Under the pieces are notes generated by a model that saw only the letters and a list, made by a program, of their open reading frames with translations, was not told where the DNA came from and did no database searches. Both the position numbers and the translations under genes were made by a program. Below, in pieces: positions 33,259 through 41,571 of a stretch of 64,000 bases of DNA. Numbering within the stretch: the stretch's first letter is position 1; each line of letters opens with the position of its first letter. Origin of the DNA: Paracoccus cavernae (lineage in GTDB: Bacteria > Pseudomonadota > Alphaproteobacteria > Rhodobacterales > Rhodobacteraceae); NCBI GenBank assembly GCA_030410095.1, contig JAUFRC010000001.1, forward strand, positions 198,501 to 262,500. The letters run 5' to 3'.

Positions 33259-34178
33259 TTACGTCAAAAGGGAAAGGATAAACGGGATGCTGAGCAGCGC
33301 GAGCACAGTCTGCCAAGTCAGGATATCGGCGTAAAGATCGGCATCACCGCCCATCTGGCGCGCGACCAGATAGCCGTTTGCGGCGGTCGGGACCGCACAT
33401 GCGAGAACGCCCGCGACCACCAGTTCGGGGGCAAGGCCCATCCAGCGGGCGACCAGCCAGAACAGGCAGGGCATGGCGATCAGCCGCAAAGTCACGGCGG
33501 CGATCAGGGGCAAGGACAGCGACCAAAGCCGGTCGATCTGGATCCCTGCGCCGACGATGATCAGGCTGACCGGAATGGCCGCTGCTCCGATCGAGCCGAG
33601 CGCGTTGTCGGCCGCGCGTGGCAGGGGGATGCCTCCGAGATTGAGGGCCAGCCCCGCCGCGCAGCCCGGAATGATCGGTTTGCTCAGAATGGCTTTGATC
33701 ATGCCGAAAATTCCGGCTTTGCCGCTGCCCCAGATCGACATGACCAGCACGTTGACGACATTGACCACGGGAATCAGGAAAGCCATCGCGACCGAGATCA
33801 GCCCGATGCCCTTCGGTCCGGTCAGCTGGGTCGCCAGCGCCAGCGCGATGAAGGCATTCCAGCGGGTGACGGTCTGGAACAGGGTGGTAAAGCGCGGATC
33901 GGGCAGCGCGAGGATGCGGCGCAGGGCCAGAACCACCAGCGCCGCGGCGGCAGTCGTCAGCAGCAGCGCCGTGCCGAAGGGGCCGATGCGCGACCAGCCC
34001 AGATCGGCGTGATAGACCGAAACCAGCATGATCGCGGGAAAAAGAACGCGGTAGCAAAAGATCTCGACCCTTGCCACAGCGAAGCGGGCACGATGCCGCT
34101 ACGGCGCGCGCCATAGCCGATCAGGACGGTCAATGCGACGGGAAGGACGGCGGGCAGGGCGGCAAAGGTGGCTGGCAT
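33259..34178 (-). CDS. AEC-family transporter (auxin efflux carrier type) (one frameshift near 34060)
   Basis: About ten transmembrane helices; 306 residues when repaired. LPVALTVLIGYGARRSGIVP opens the first half; after the one-base loss near 34060 the sequence EIFCYRVLFPAIMLVSVYHADLG continues. The second half has ALGSIGAAAIPVSLIIVGAGI and the crossover-like ACAVPTAANGYLVARQMGGD near the end, typical of AEC carriers for malonate, malate or similar anions. The substrate cannot be given. Confidence 0.8.
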
Positions 34179-34335
34179 GGCGGCAAACTGCGCCGTGGAA
34201 AAGGGGAGGTCAATCGGGCGCGGTCAAATCGCGGGCACGAGCGCCTCTCATTCGCGCATGCCCGCCGGAAAGCCCCGCAAGTGCTTGCCCGCAACGCTGC
34301 GGACGATAAACCGGCCCCAAGCGAAAGGAACCATC

Positions 34336-34622
34336 ATGGCGATCACTCAGGATGAAGCCCGCAAGGTCGCGCATCTGTCACGCATTGCGGTCGATGAAGC
34401 AGACCTGCCCGCGCTGGCGGAGGGCTGAACGGCATTCTCCACTTCATGGAGCAGCTCAACGAGGTCGATGTCGAAGGCATCGAGCCGATGACCGGCGTCG
34501 AGCCGATGCGCCTCAAGCGGCGCAAGGATGTCGTCACCGACGGCGAAATGCAGCAGCAAATCCTCGCCAATGCGCCCGATGCGCGCGAGGGCTTTTTCGC
34601 AGTGCCGAAGGTGGTGGAATGA
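34336..34622 (+). CDS. gatC: Asp-tRNA(Asn)/Glu-tRNA(Gln) amidotransferase subunit C (one frameshift near 34425)
   Basis: Small stabilising subunit of Gat[30 protein letters not shown] is the family start; one G lost near 34425 (ALAEG then [18 protein letters not shown]); repaired 95 residues ending [21 protein letters not shown] precedes the ATG and the stop overlaps gatA (ATGA). Confidence 0.93.
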
Positions 34623-36100
34623 CCGATCTGAACAAACTGACCATCGCCGAGGCCCGCGACCGTCTGCGCGCCCGCGAGATCACCGCCGTCGAGCTGACCG
34701 ACGCCTGCCTCGGCGCGATTGACGCGGCCGATGCGTTGAACGCCTATGTCCACAAAACGCCCGAGATTGCGCGTTCGATGGCAGCCGCCGCCGATGCCCG
34801 TCTGGCTGCGGGCGATGCGCCCGCGATGTGCGGCATTCCGGTCGGCATCAAGGACCTTTTCTGCACCAAAGGCGTGCCCTCGCAGGCCGCCAGCGCGATC
34901 CTCGAAGGCTTCAAGCCCGAATATGAATCGACCGTGACCCAGAACCTGTGGGATGCGGGCGCGGTCATGCTCGGCAAGCTGAACATGGACGAATTCGCTA
35001 TGGGCTCGTCGAACGAGACCAGCGTCTACGGCAAGGCGATCAACCCGTGGAAGGTCGATGCGCGCGATCTGACGCCGGGCGGTTCCTCGGGCGGCTCGGC
35101 TGCTGCCGTTGCGGCAGACCTCTGCCTTGCTGCGACCGGCACCGATACCGGCGGCTCGATCCGCCAGCCCGCGGCTTTCACCGGCACGGTTGGCCTGAAA
35201 CCGACCTATGGCCGCGTCAGCCGTTGGGGCACAATCGCTTTCGCAAGCTCGCTTGATCAGGCGGGCCCGATGACGAAAACCGTGCGTGACGCCGCGATCA
35301 TGCTGGGTGCGATCGCATCAGTCGACGACAAGGATTCGACCAGCGCCGACCGCGCCATCCCCGATTACGAGGCGGCCATCACCGGAGACATCCGTGGCAA
35401 GAAGATCGGCATTCCGCGCGAATACCGCATGGACGGCATGTCGGATGAAATCGACGCCTTGTGGCGTCAGGCGGCGGAGATGCTGCGCGATGCGGGTGCC
35501 GAGATCGTCGATATCTCGTTGCCCCATACCAAATACGCGCTGCCCGCCTATTACGTCATCGCGCCGGCCGAGGCTTCCTCGAACCTCGCGCGCTATGACG
35601 GCGTGCGCTTTGGTCACCGTGCGAAACTTGCGGCCGGCGACGGGATCGACCAGATGTACGCGCGCACCCGCGCCGAGGGCTTCGGCTCCGAAGTGCAGCG
35701 CCGCGTCATGATCGGGACCTATGTGCTGTCGGCAGGCTTCTATGACGCCTATTACAACCGCGCCCGCCGCGTCCGCGCCCTGATCAAACGCGACTTCGAT
35801 CAGGCCTATGCGAGCGGGATCGATGCGATCCTGACGCCTGCAACCCCTTCGGCCGCTTTCGGTTTGGGCGAGATGGCGGGCAAGGATCCGGTCGAGATGT
35901 ATCTCAACGACGTCTTCACGGTCACGGTGAACCTTGCCGGTTTGCCGGGGATTTCGGTCCCCGTCGGCACGGATGCGCAGGGCCTGCCGCTCGGCATGCA
36001 GCTGATCGGGCGTCCGTGGGAAGAGGGCGCGTTGTTGAACCTTGCGCAGACCCTCGAAAATGCGGCAGGCTTTGTCTCGAAGCCGGATCGCTGGTGGTAA
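34619..36100 (+). CDS. gatA: Asp-tRNA(Asn)/Glu-tRNA(Gln) amidotransferase subunit A
   Basis: Amidase subunit that releases ammonia from glutamine for transamidation of misacylated tRNAs. Intact 493 residues: catalytic Lys78 in VGIKDLF, cis-Ser in [13 protein letters not shown] near 153 and nucleophile Ser in [10 protein letters not shown] near 178, followed by [13 protein letters not shown]. gatB is not adjacent. Confidence 0.97.
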   Translation: MTDLNKLTIAEARDRLRAREITAVELTDACLGAIDAADALNAYVHKTPEIARSMAAAADARLAAGDAPAMCGIPVGIKDLFCTKGVPSQAASAILEGFKPEYESTVTQNLWDAGAVMLGKLNMDEFAMGSSNETSVYGKAINPWKVDARDLTPGGSSGGSAAAVAADLCLAATGTDTGGSIRQPAAFTGTVGLKPTYGRVSRWGTIAFASSLDQAGPMTKTVRDAAIMLGAIASVDDKDSTSADRAIPDYEAAITGDIRGKKIGIPREYRMDGMSDEIDALWRQAAEMLRDAGAEIVDISLPHTKYALPAYYVIAPAEASSNLARYDGVRFGHRAKLAAGDGIDQMYARTRAEGFGSEVQRRVMIGTYVLSAGFYDAYYNRARRVRALIKRDFDQAYASGIDAILTPATPSAAFGLGEMAGKDPVEMYLNDVFTVTVNLAGLPGISVPVGTDAQGLPLGMQLIGRPWEEGALLNLAQTLENAAGFVSKPDRWW

Positions 36101-36145
36101 ACGGTAAGCGGACGTAAACGAGCGGCGCAAACAAGGGACGTGAAC

Positions 36146-36718
36146 ATGCGGAAACTGGTGATCCTCGCGGTGCTGGGCCTTGCGGCCTGCAACGAAAACG
36201 CGGGCTGGAACCCCAACTATACGATGAACAACACGCCCTATGGCGACTACCAGCGCGCGCGCGAAACCGCGCTCGTGACCGATACCGCCCCGCCGCGCAT
36301 CATTCCGGTGCAGCTGCCCGCCAAGGCGCCGACGCCCGAGGAAATCTCGGGCAAACGCACCGAGACGAAAGCTTTGGTCACGACCAGCGTGGTGGCGGTG
36401 AAGCCTTCCGACGTGAAGGTCTCGACTGCAGCCCGCGCGACGGCGAGCGCGGGCGGCTATGCCGGTTCGGTGCCGGTTCTGGTACGCTTTGCCCAGACCG
36501 AAAAGCACAACCCCGGCACGGTGGTCTATCCGCGTACCGGCGCCAATGCTTCGGCGGCCGAACGCAGCTGCCGCGGCTTTGCCTCGGCGGATGCGGCGCA
36601 AACCGCTTTCCTCGCGGCGGGCGGGCCGGTGATCGACCCGCGCGGGCTTGATCCGGATGGCGACGGCTTCGTTTGCGGCTGGGACCCGCGTCCCTTGCGC
36701 ACCAATTCGGGGCTTTGA
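36146..36718 (+). CDS. Lipoprotein with C-terminal calcium-loop-like (excalibur-type) segment
   Basis: MRKLVILAVLGLAAC lipobox (Cys15), a low-complexity middle, then VLVRFAQTEKHNPGTVVYPR and a C-terminal GLDPDGDGFVCGWDP preceded by CRGFASADAAQTAFLAAGG, resembling the Cys-paired DxDxDGxxC loop of excalibur domains. 190 residues. An upstream in-frame GTG at 36140 would add two residues. Its stop overlaps a TTG start of the next gene. Confidence 0.65.
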   Translation: MRKLVILAVLGLAACNENAGWNPNYTMNNTPYGDYQRARETALVTDTAPPRIIPVQLPAKAPTPEEISGKRTETKALVTTSVVAVKPSDVKVSTAARATASAGGYAGSVPVLVRFAQTEKHNPGTVVYPRTGANASAAERSCRGFASADAAQTAFLAAGGPVIDPRGLDPDGDGFVCGWDPRPLRTNSGL

Positions 36719-37348
36719 GCTTTCCCTCACCCAATCACGGCGAGCGTCGGGGCGGGCAACGCCCCGAGCTGATCGTGATCCATTATACCGGCATGGCGGA
36801 TGCGGCTTCGGCGCGCTGCCGCCTTTGCGACCCGAGGCGGAGGTCTCGGCCCATTGGCTTTTGCATGAAAACGGCTTTGCCGAGGCGCTGGTCCCCGAAG
36901 ACCGCCGCGCCTGGCATGCCGGTGCGGGCTCATGGCTTGGTCGCGACGATGTCAATTCGCGCTCGATCGGGATCGAGATCGTCAACCCCGGCAACCGGCC
37001 CTTTCCCGAGGCGCAGATGCGCGGGTTGGAGCGGCTTCTTGCAGAAATCATGAGCCTTTGGCAGATCCCGCCGCAAGCGGTGATCGGCCATTCCGATATG
37101 GCACCGGGCCGCAAAATCGACCCCGGCCCGCGCTTCGACTGGCGTCGCCTCGCGCTGCAGGGGCTTTCGGTCTGGCCCGGGGATCGGGTGCCGACCTGCC
37201 TCTGGCTGCGAGCCTCGATGCGATCGGTTATCCGGCGGATGCGGCCCCCGAGGATCGCCTTCAGGCCTTCCGCCTGCGTTTCCGCCCTTGGGCCACAGGC
37301 CCCGAAGACGAAACCGACCGCCGCCTCGCAGCCGCCGTCCCGCGCTAA
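36715..37348 (+). CDS. N-acetylmuramoyl-L-alanine amidase, AmpD/amidase_2 type (two frameshifts)
   Basis: Zinc amidase cutting the MurNAc-L-Ala bond. TTG start overlapping the lipoprotein TGA: (M)SFPSPNHGERRGGQRPELIVIHYTGM, with the first zinc His in IHYTG; then DPEAEVSAHWLLHENG, WHAGAGSWLGRDDVNSRSIGIEI and HSDMAPGRKIDPGPRFDW with the remaining His/Asp ligands. Breaks near 36820 and 37195, one base each; repaired 211 residues. The TTG was accepted because homologous proteins begin with PSPNHG-RRGG almost immediately. No signal peptide, so probably cytoplasmic recycling. Confidence 0.82.
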
Positions 37349-37394
37349 GCGCCTTTCTTCATCACGAAAATACCCGAAAACCGGCCGCGCCGCC

Positions 37395-38171
37395 TTAAAG
37401 CGGCGCGAAAATCTTGTCGAGACGCGCGGTCTCGGCCTCGATTCCATAGGGCGGGTTCACCACGAACATCCCCGATCCGATCATGCCGTGACCCTCGCGG
37501 GCGGGGCGGAAATGGACCTCGTGGCGCAAAGCCTCGGGGAAACGCTCCTGCAGGGCGTGCATCATCGGCCCGTGCCGCCCGTCGAGCAGCAGCGGATACC
37601 ACAGTGCGATGATGCCGACGTTCCACTTCTTCGCGATCTTCGCGATGAAGGGCGGGAGGCTTTCGTAATCGGCTTTGACCTCGAAGCTCGGATCGATCAG
37701 CAGCATGCCCCGACGCGGCGTCGGCGGGCACAGGGCATTGGCCATCGCGAAACCGTCCTGATGATGCAGTTTCGAGAAAAGCACGACATGCTCCAGTGCC
37801 GCGATCTCGGTCGGATGCAGCTCGGCGAGATGGAGGCTGTCGTCCTGGCGCAGCAGGGCTTCGGCAATCAGCGGCGATCCGGGATAGGCATCGGGGCCGT
37901 AAAAACTGCGCACAACCTCAAGCGCGCGCAACAGCGGATGGCCTTGCGGCAGCCAGCCCTCGGCCAAGGCACGGGTGATGCCCGCTTCGGCCTCGCCGGT
38001 CTTGCGCGCGGCATCGCCGCCCAGATCGTAAAGGCCGCGCCCCGAATGGGTTTCCATATAGGTCAGCGGTTTGGGCTTGGCGGTCAGGTAATCCAGCATC
38101 CATGCGAGCAACGCATGTTTGTGGAGATCGGCCAGATTCCCGGCATGAAAGGCGTGCTGATAGGACAACAT
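37395..38171 (-). CDS. rlmJ: 23S rRNA adenine(2030)-N6-methyltransferase RlmJ
   Basis: Intact 258 residues. Start MLSYQHAFHAGNLADLHKH is the RlmJ signature; YMETHSGRGLYDL is SAM motif I region; the catalytic motif reads IDPSFEVKADYE rather than the usual DPPYE/DPPFE, a Pro-to-Ser change; ends VVNPPYGIE. Starts 36 nt downstream of the last small-RNA hairpin, on the same strand as ccaF1. Confidence 0.92.
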   Translation of the reverse strand: MLSYQHAFHAGNLADLHKHALLAWMLDYLTAKPKPLTYMETHSGRGLYDLGGDAARKTGEAEAGITRALAEGWLPQGHPLLRALEVVRSFYGPDAYPGSPLIAEALLRQDDSLHLAELHPTEIAALEHVVLFSKLHHQDGFAMANALCPPTPRRGMLLIDPSFEVKADYESLPPFIAKIAKKWNVGIIALWYPLLLDGRHGPMMHALQERFPEALRHEVHFRPAREGHGMIGSGMFVVNPPYGIEAETARLDKIFAPL

Positions 38172-38202
38172 GGGACGCGCTTAAACCGGATTGGCGGAAA
38201 TG

Positions 38203-38276
38203 AAAAGCGGCGGCGCCCAGGGAGGAGGAGGGGCGCCGCCGCATTAACATCGCCCAGGGAGGAGGAGGGGCGACGT
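38203..38276 (-). ncRNA. CcsR/cuckoo-type small RNA, copy 4, with terminator
   Basis: Two hairpins in minus-strand order. First: 38276-38247, stem tcgccc/gggcga extended by acg/tgt with one G-U pair, loop CTCCTCCTCCCT. Second: 38242-38207, perfect 12-bp stem gcggcggcgccc / gggcgccgccgc, same loop, followed by TTTT (38206-38203), so the last hairpin doubles as an intrinsic terminator for the whole array. The CCUCCUCCC loop is the defining motif of the R. sphaeroides CcsR RNAs. Confidence 0.88.
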
Positions 38277-38283
38277 ATAAGGT

Positions 38284-38347
38284 GCGGCAATGGCTGGGAG
38301 GAGGAGTGCCATCACCGCTAACGATAGGTCCCAGGGAGGAGGGGACC
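38284..38347 (-). ncRNA. CcsR/cuckoo-type small RNA, copy 3
   Basis: First hairpin 38347-38327: 6-bp stem ggtccc/gggacc with a shortened loop CTCCTCCCT. Second hairpin 38318-38284: 11-bp stem gcggtgatggc / gccattgccgc including two G-U pairs, loop ACTCCTCCTCCCA. The G-U pairs would be A-C mismatches on the plus strand, supporting minus-strand transcription. Confidence 0.85.
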
Positions 38348-38364
38348 ACCGTATTCGAATTCCG

Positions 38365-38383
38365 TTCCCGCATCTGGCGGGAA
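38365..38383. repeat. Plain hairpin between small RNAs 2 and 3
   Basis: Perfect 7-bp inverted repeat ttcccgc (38365-38371) / gcgggaa (38377-38383), loop atctg, lacking the CCUCCUCCC motif. It sits in the longest spacer of the array; a processing or pausing structure is possible. Confidence 0.5.
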
Positions 38384-38388
38384 GAAGC

Positions 38389-38457
38389 GGCGGCGACCCC
38401 AGGGAGGAGGAGGGGTCGCCGCCTTCAACACGAAACCCCAGGGAGGAGGAGGGGTTT
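38389..38457 (-). ncRNA. CcsR/cuckoo-type small RNA, copy 2
   Basis: First hairpin 38457-38433: 7-bp stem aaacccc/ggggttt, loop TCCTCCTCCCT. Second hairpin 38423-38389: stem ggcggcgacccc / ggggtcgccgcc, loop TCCTCCTCCCT. Same weak-then-strong stem order as the other copies. Confidence 0.88.
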
Positions 38458-38469
38458 GCGCGATAGGGT

Positions 38470-38540
38470 GGCGACATCCTCAGGGAGGAGGAGGAGGATG
38501 TCGCCTAAAGCCGGACCCAGGGAGGAGGAGAGGGTCGGGC
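38470..38540 (-). ncRNA. CcsR/cuckoo-type small RNA, copy 1
   Basis: First hairpin 38540-38510: stem gccCgaccc / gggtcCggc with one C-C mismatch, loop TCTCCTCCTCCCT. Second hairpin 38505-38470: perfect 12-bp stem ggcgacatcctc / gaggatgtcgcc, loop CTCCTCCTCCCT. It begins 12 nt after the ccaF1 stop, so it is most likely cut out of the ccaF1 transcript. Confidence 0.88.
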
Positions 38541-38551
38541 TGTCCGAATTC

Positions 38552-38779
38552 TTATGCTTTGCCGTTGACCGCAGCCGTTGCGATCGAGGTGATTTCCAGG
38601 CGGTTGATGCCCAGATCGGCGAGGTCGCGATCCGAAAGGCCGTTCAGTTCCTTGACCGTCTGGCGATAGAGCGCGCGACGTGCAAAGAAGCTGTTCAAGC
38701 TGCCGAGCAGTGCCGGGATGCGACCGTTGGATGCAGCATTGCTGCGGGCCGTGCCATGGTTGAGATCAAGAAGTGCCAT
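38552..38779 (-). CDS. ccaF1: DUF1127 small RNA-binding protein CcaF1
   Basis: 75 residues: MALLDLNHGTARSNAASNG, then the DUF1127 core RRALYRQTVKELNGLSDRDLADLGINRLEI. In R. sphaeroides the homologue CcaF1 binds RNA and affects maturation of the CcsR small RNAs encoded directly behind it. Here the stop is 12 nt before the first of eight CCUCCUCCC hairpins. The start at 38779 was chosen over an upstream in-frame ATG because the protein then matches the family length and has GAAACGAC just ahead. A heat-shock-type promoter lies 60 nt upstream. Confidence 0.92.
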   Translation of the reverse strand: MALLDLNHGTARSNAASNGRIPALLGSLNSFFARRALYRQTVKELNGLSDRDLADLGINRLEITSIATAAVNGKA

Positions 38780-38838
38780 TGTCGTTTCGCTTTTCATCAT
38801 CTGCTCGGGACCGGATTGTCCGTCGCTCTGTTAGTGCC

Positions 38839-38869
38839 AACATGGGGTAATTTCTGCATCTGCACAATG
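38839..38869 (-). promoter_or_regulatory. RpoH-type promoter of ccaF1 and the small-RNA array
   Basis: Minus strand: -10 CCCCATGTT (38847-38839), a full match to the sigma-32 -10 (CCCCATnT); -35 CATTGTGC (38869-38862) keeps the TTG core; spacer 14 nt. R. sphaeroides ccaF1 is transcribed by RpoHI/RpoHII, which fits. The rest of 38780-39108 is the divergent region with mrp and shows no gene. Confidence 0.75.
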
Positions 38870-39108
38870 CCCAGAAGGTGCGATGCTGCTATGCAGCAAG
38901 AGCATAACTCAAACTGACATACTGTCATCTTACTGTCTGAATAGTGGCGTGAAAACGAAACTATCCACAGGCTGAAGAGAGGATTTTTCCCCTCGAGCTA
39001 TGCTGTGACGCTGGGTCGCAATGCTTTAGCCGTACCCTGTGCTAGGGTCCTTGCCGTCGATGCGGCAAATTGTCATTCTGCGGCATCTTATGAGAAGCGG
39101 GGTGCAAA

Positions 39109-40222
39109 ATGGCGATCTCACGCGAGGCTGTCCTGAACGAACTTGACCGAATCGCAGTGCCGGGCGGTGGAACACTGGTATCGCGCGATATGGTGCGCGC
39201 CCTGAGCACGGAAGGCGATACGGTTCGATCGTCATCGAGGTTGCCGATGCGGCGGTGGCGCAGGCCCTGTCCCATGCCGAAGCCGAGGCAAAGCGGCTGC
39301 TTGGTGCACTCGAGGGCGTCGAAAAGGTCCAGATCGTCATGACGGCGCCCGCTGCGCCGCGCGGTCAGGCCGCGCCGCCGGTCATGCGCTCTTCGGGCGA
39401 TGCAGGTGCCGGGGCGGCGCGCCGCCCAATCTCAAGATCGGTCGCCATCCGACCCCGCAGGCCGGCCCCGCCGAAGTGAAGGGCGTCAAACGCATCCTCG
39501 CGATCGGCTCGGGCAAGGGCGGCGTCGGCAAATCGACCGTGACCTCGAATCTCGCGGTCGCGCTGGCGCGCAAGGGCCGCAAGGTCGGGGTTCTTGATGC
39601 CGATATTTACGGCCCTTCGCAGCCGCGCATGCTGGGTGTGACCGACCGCCCTCGAGCGACGGCCAGACAATCGAGCCCTGCGCGCCCATGGCGTGACCAT
39701 GATGTCGCTCGGGCTGATGATGAAGGACGGCGAGGCGGTGGTCTGGCGCGGGCCGATGCTGATGGGCGCGATCCAGCAGATGCTCACGCAGGTGAATTGG
39801 GGCGAGCTCGATGTTTTGCTCGTCGATCTGCCGCCCGGAACCGGCGACGTGCAGCTCAGCCTGACGCAAAAGGCGCATGTCACCGGCGCGATCATCGTCT
39901 CGACACCGCAGGATATCGCGCTGATCGACGCCCGCCGCGCCATCGACATGTTCGAAAAGCTCAAGACCCCGTTCTGGGCCTGATCGAGAACATGTCTGCT
40001 TATATCTGCCCCAATTGCGGCCATGAGGCGCATCTCTTCGGTCACGGCGGCGTCGCGCTCGAGGCGATGAAGCACAATCTGCCCTTCCTTGGCGAGATCC
40101 CGCTGGAGCTAGAGGTTCGTCTCGCCGGCGATGCGGGTCGTCCGATCGCTGCGGGCGAGGGCGCTGTTTCCGAGGCCTATGCCCGTCTGGCCGACCGTCT
40201 GATCGGCGGCGGCATGGCCTGA
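39109..40222 (+). CDS. mrp: Mrp/ApbC (NBP35-type) iron-sulfur carrier ATPase (about four frame breaks)
   Basis: P-loop ATPase delivering Fe-S clusters. N-terminal MIP18/DUF59-like domain ([20 protein letters not shown] … [13 protein letters not shown]), a Pro-rich linker, then deviant Walker [12 protein letters not shown] and [42 protein letters not shown] and the cluster-binding CPNCG near the end. Frames change near 39228, 39420, 39650 and 39975; the 39650 change needs a gain of one or a loss of two bases. The reassembled order and motifs match a full-length protein of about 370 residues. Confidence 0.9.
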
Positions 40223-40270
40223 CGGCGGCTGGATCCGGCAAGTTTGATGCCGCGCATCCCGATTGCGAGC

Positions 40271-40291
40271 GGGCCCGAGAGGGCCGTTTTG
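40271..40291 (+). terminator. Possible mrp terminator
   Basis: Short stem gggccc/gggcc with loop GAGA followed by GTTTTG, 50 nt after the mrp stop. The following 40292-40640 holds no gene; it has a 17-nt inverted repeat GCGTGAAGATTTCACGC at 40366-40382 and one DnaA-box-like TTATCCACA at 40577-40585. Confidence 0.45.
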
Positions 40292-40679
40292 CGCTCTCAC
40301 GGGCGACCCGGTTGTGAAAATCCTTCTCGGGATGTCGCGCGAACCGGTGCGATCGGGCGAGTTTTGCGTGAAGATTTCACGCCAAGGCTGCGCTGGGAAT
40401 TTACGGGAACCGCTTTTGGGATTACATGGGAGTGGTTCCTGCATCCGAATCATCGGGTGAAACAGGGGCAAGAGAGCCTCACTCGGGCGTGAACCGATGT
40501 GATCGGAGCAGAAAAGACCGCCAAAGAGCGTGACATCTTTTTCGCTTCGGTGTGGCGATTCGGCCGCTCTCCGCAGTTATCCACATCTTTCGGGAAAACA
40601 TGGGATTTTCTTGCCACAGGGCGGCTGCCCCAGATTTAGTGGTTGTTGACTCTTGGGCATACGATACCTGTGCGGTGAG

Positions 40680-41006
40680 TCGCGCGATTAATCCGATGTT
40701 CCCGACGTGTTCGGTGGTGGCATTCCGCCTGTGTCCGTTTTCGCCCGAAATTGCCCGTTGCTTCCCGTGAAATCCCATGGCATCCCTTTCTTCACGGAAA
40801 CGGGCTTCAAGGGACGATCAAGATCCCACGGCGAGCTAGCAGGCTTCATACAGGCACCCGTATCCAGATAACGACCCGGCAGCGCGCGAGCAGCACCTCC
40901 CCAGGTGGCGCGAAAGCAGGGCGATCCCCGAAACTTCGGGGCCCGTAAAGGAACGAGGGCGGCGGATCGGGCAGTGGCAGCAGCCCGATCCGCCCTTTGC
41001 TTTTCC
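40680..41006 (+). ncRNA. upsM: UpsM-like leader small RNA of the division/cell-wall cluster
   Basis: The region ahead of mraZ ends in an intrinsic terminator at 40961-41004 and contains further hairpins: cccgtgaa … ttcacgg around 40766-40795 and ccccgaa/ttcgggg at 40926-40941. In R. sphaeroides the abundant small RNA UpsM arises from exactly this position by termination upstream of mraZ. Assignment is by location and architecture, since I cannot align it. The 5' end is a guess from TTGTTGACT … ACGATACC at about 40643-40668. Confidence 0.55.
40961..41004 (+). terminator. Terminator/attenuator ahead of mraZ
   Basis: Perfect 12-bp stem ggcggatcgggc (40961-40972) / gcccgatccgcc (40983-40994), 10-nt loop, then CTTTGCTTTT. 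Only 50 nt before the mraZ start, so cluster expression must read through it. Confidence 0.88.
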
Positions 41007-41053
41007 GGGCCAACCGGAAGGCTCACAAGGGACAGTGGAAGGGACGCGGACAG

Positions 41054-41571
41054 GTGGCGCGTAGGTTCAGAGGGTCGGAAGAGGTCAAGGTCGACGCGAA
41101 AGGTCGCGTTTCGATCCCTGCCAAATTCCGTCGCGTCTTTGAAAGCTGCGATCCCGATTGGGCCGAGAGCAGCGACCGCGCCCATATGGTCATCGTCTAC
41201 GGTACCCGCGACTGGAACCACATGCGCCTTTACACCATCGAGGCCATGGACGAGATCGACGACGGCATTTCGCGCATGGCGCGCGGCTCGGCCGATCGAA
41301 ACTACCTCGAAATGGTGATGCACGGCCTGTCCGACGAGGCCGAAATCGACAATGACGGGCGACTGGTCCTGCCGCAGCGGCTTCGCGAGAAGGTCGGGCT
41401 GGTGGACCGCGCCGTGTTCATGGCGGCGGGTGACCACCTGAAGCTCTGGACCCCGAATCCTACGAGGCCGAACTCGAGAAGATCGAAGCCGAGGTGCCCA
41501 ATCTGGCACCGGGCGCAGATCCGCTTTCGCTTTTGCCCAGCCCCGGAACCATCAATGAGGGCACAGCATGA
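41054..41571 (+). CDS. mraZ: Transcriptional regulator MraZ (one frameshift near 41455)
   Basis: DNA-binding repressor of its own cluster, with two SpoVT-AbrB-like domains. GTG start: V(M)[25 protein letters not shown], second domain [20 protein letters not shown]. One C lost near 41455 (LWTP then [20 protein letters not shown]); repaired 172 residues. A GGACAG ribosome site precedes the GTG; the end overlaps rsmH (ATGA). Confidence 0.93.

Noticed and set aside
38207..38540. CRISPR array or simple GGA minisatellite
   Set aside because: Repeat cores are only 9-13 nt, spacers are self-complementary stems rather than unique sequence, and no cas genes are near. Hairpin structure with constant loops explains it better.
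38207..38540. CsrA/RsmA-sponge RNA on the plus strand (AGGGA/GGA in loops)
   Set aside because: On the plus strand three stem positions become A-C mismatches and the array has no terminator. The minus strand gives G-U pairs, a U-tract, a promoter and a matching known family.
40577..40585. DnaA box TTATCCACA suggesting an origin
   Set aside because: A single 9-mer is expected about once per 130 kb by chance on two strands; there is no cluster and no origin-associated gene.
40263..40770. Small open frames between mrp and mraZ
   Set aside because: No ribosome sites, cysteine- and arginine-rich composition, and they overlap the leader RNA region.
40680..41006. RNase P RNA, 6S RNA, tmRNA or 4.5S RNA ahead of mraZ
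   Set aside because: None of the conserved cores was found (for example GAGGAAAGTCC of RNase P, or the GGAAGCAGCC loop of SRP RNA).
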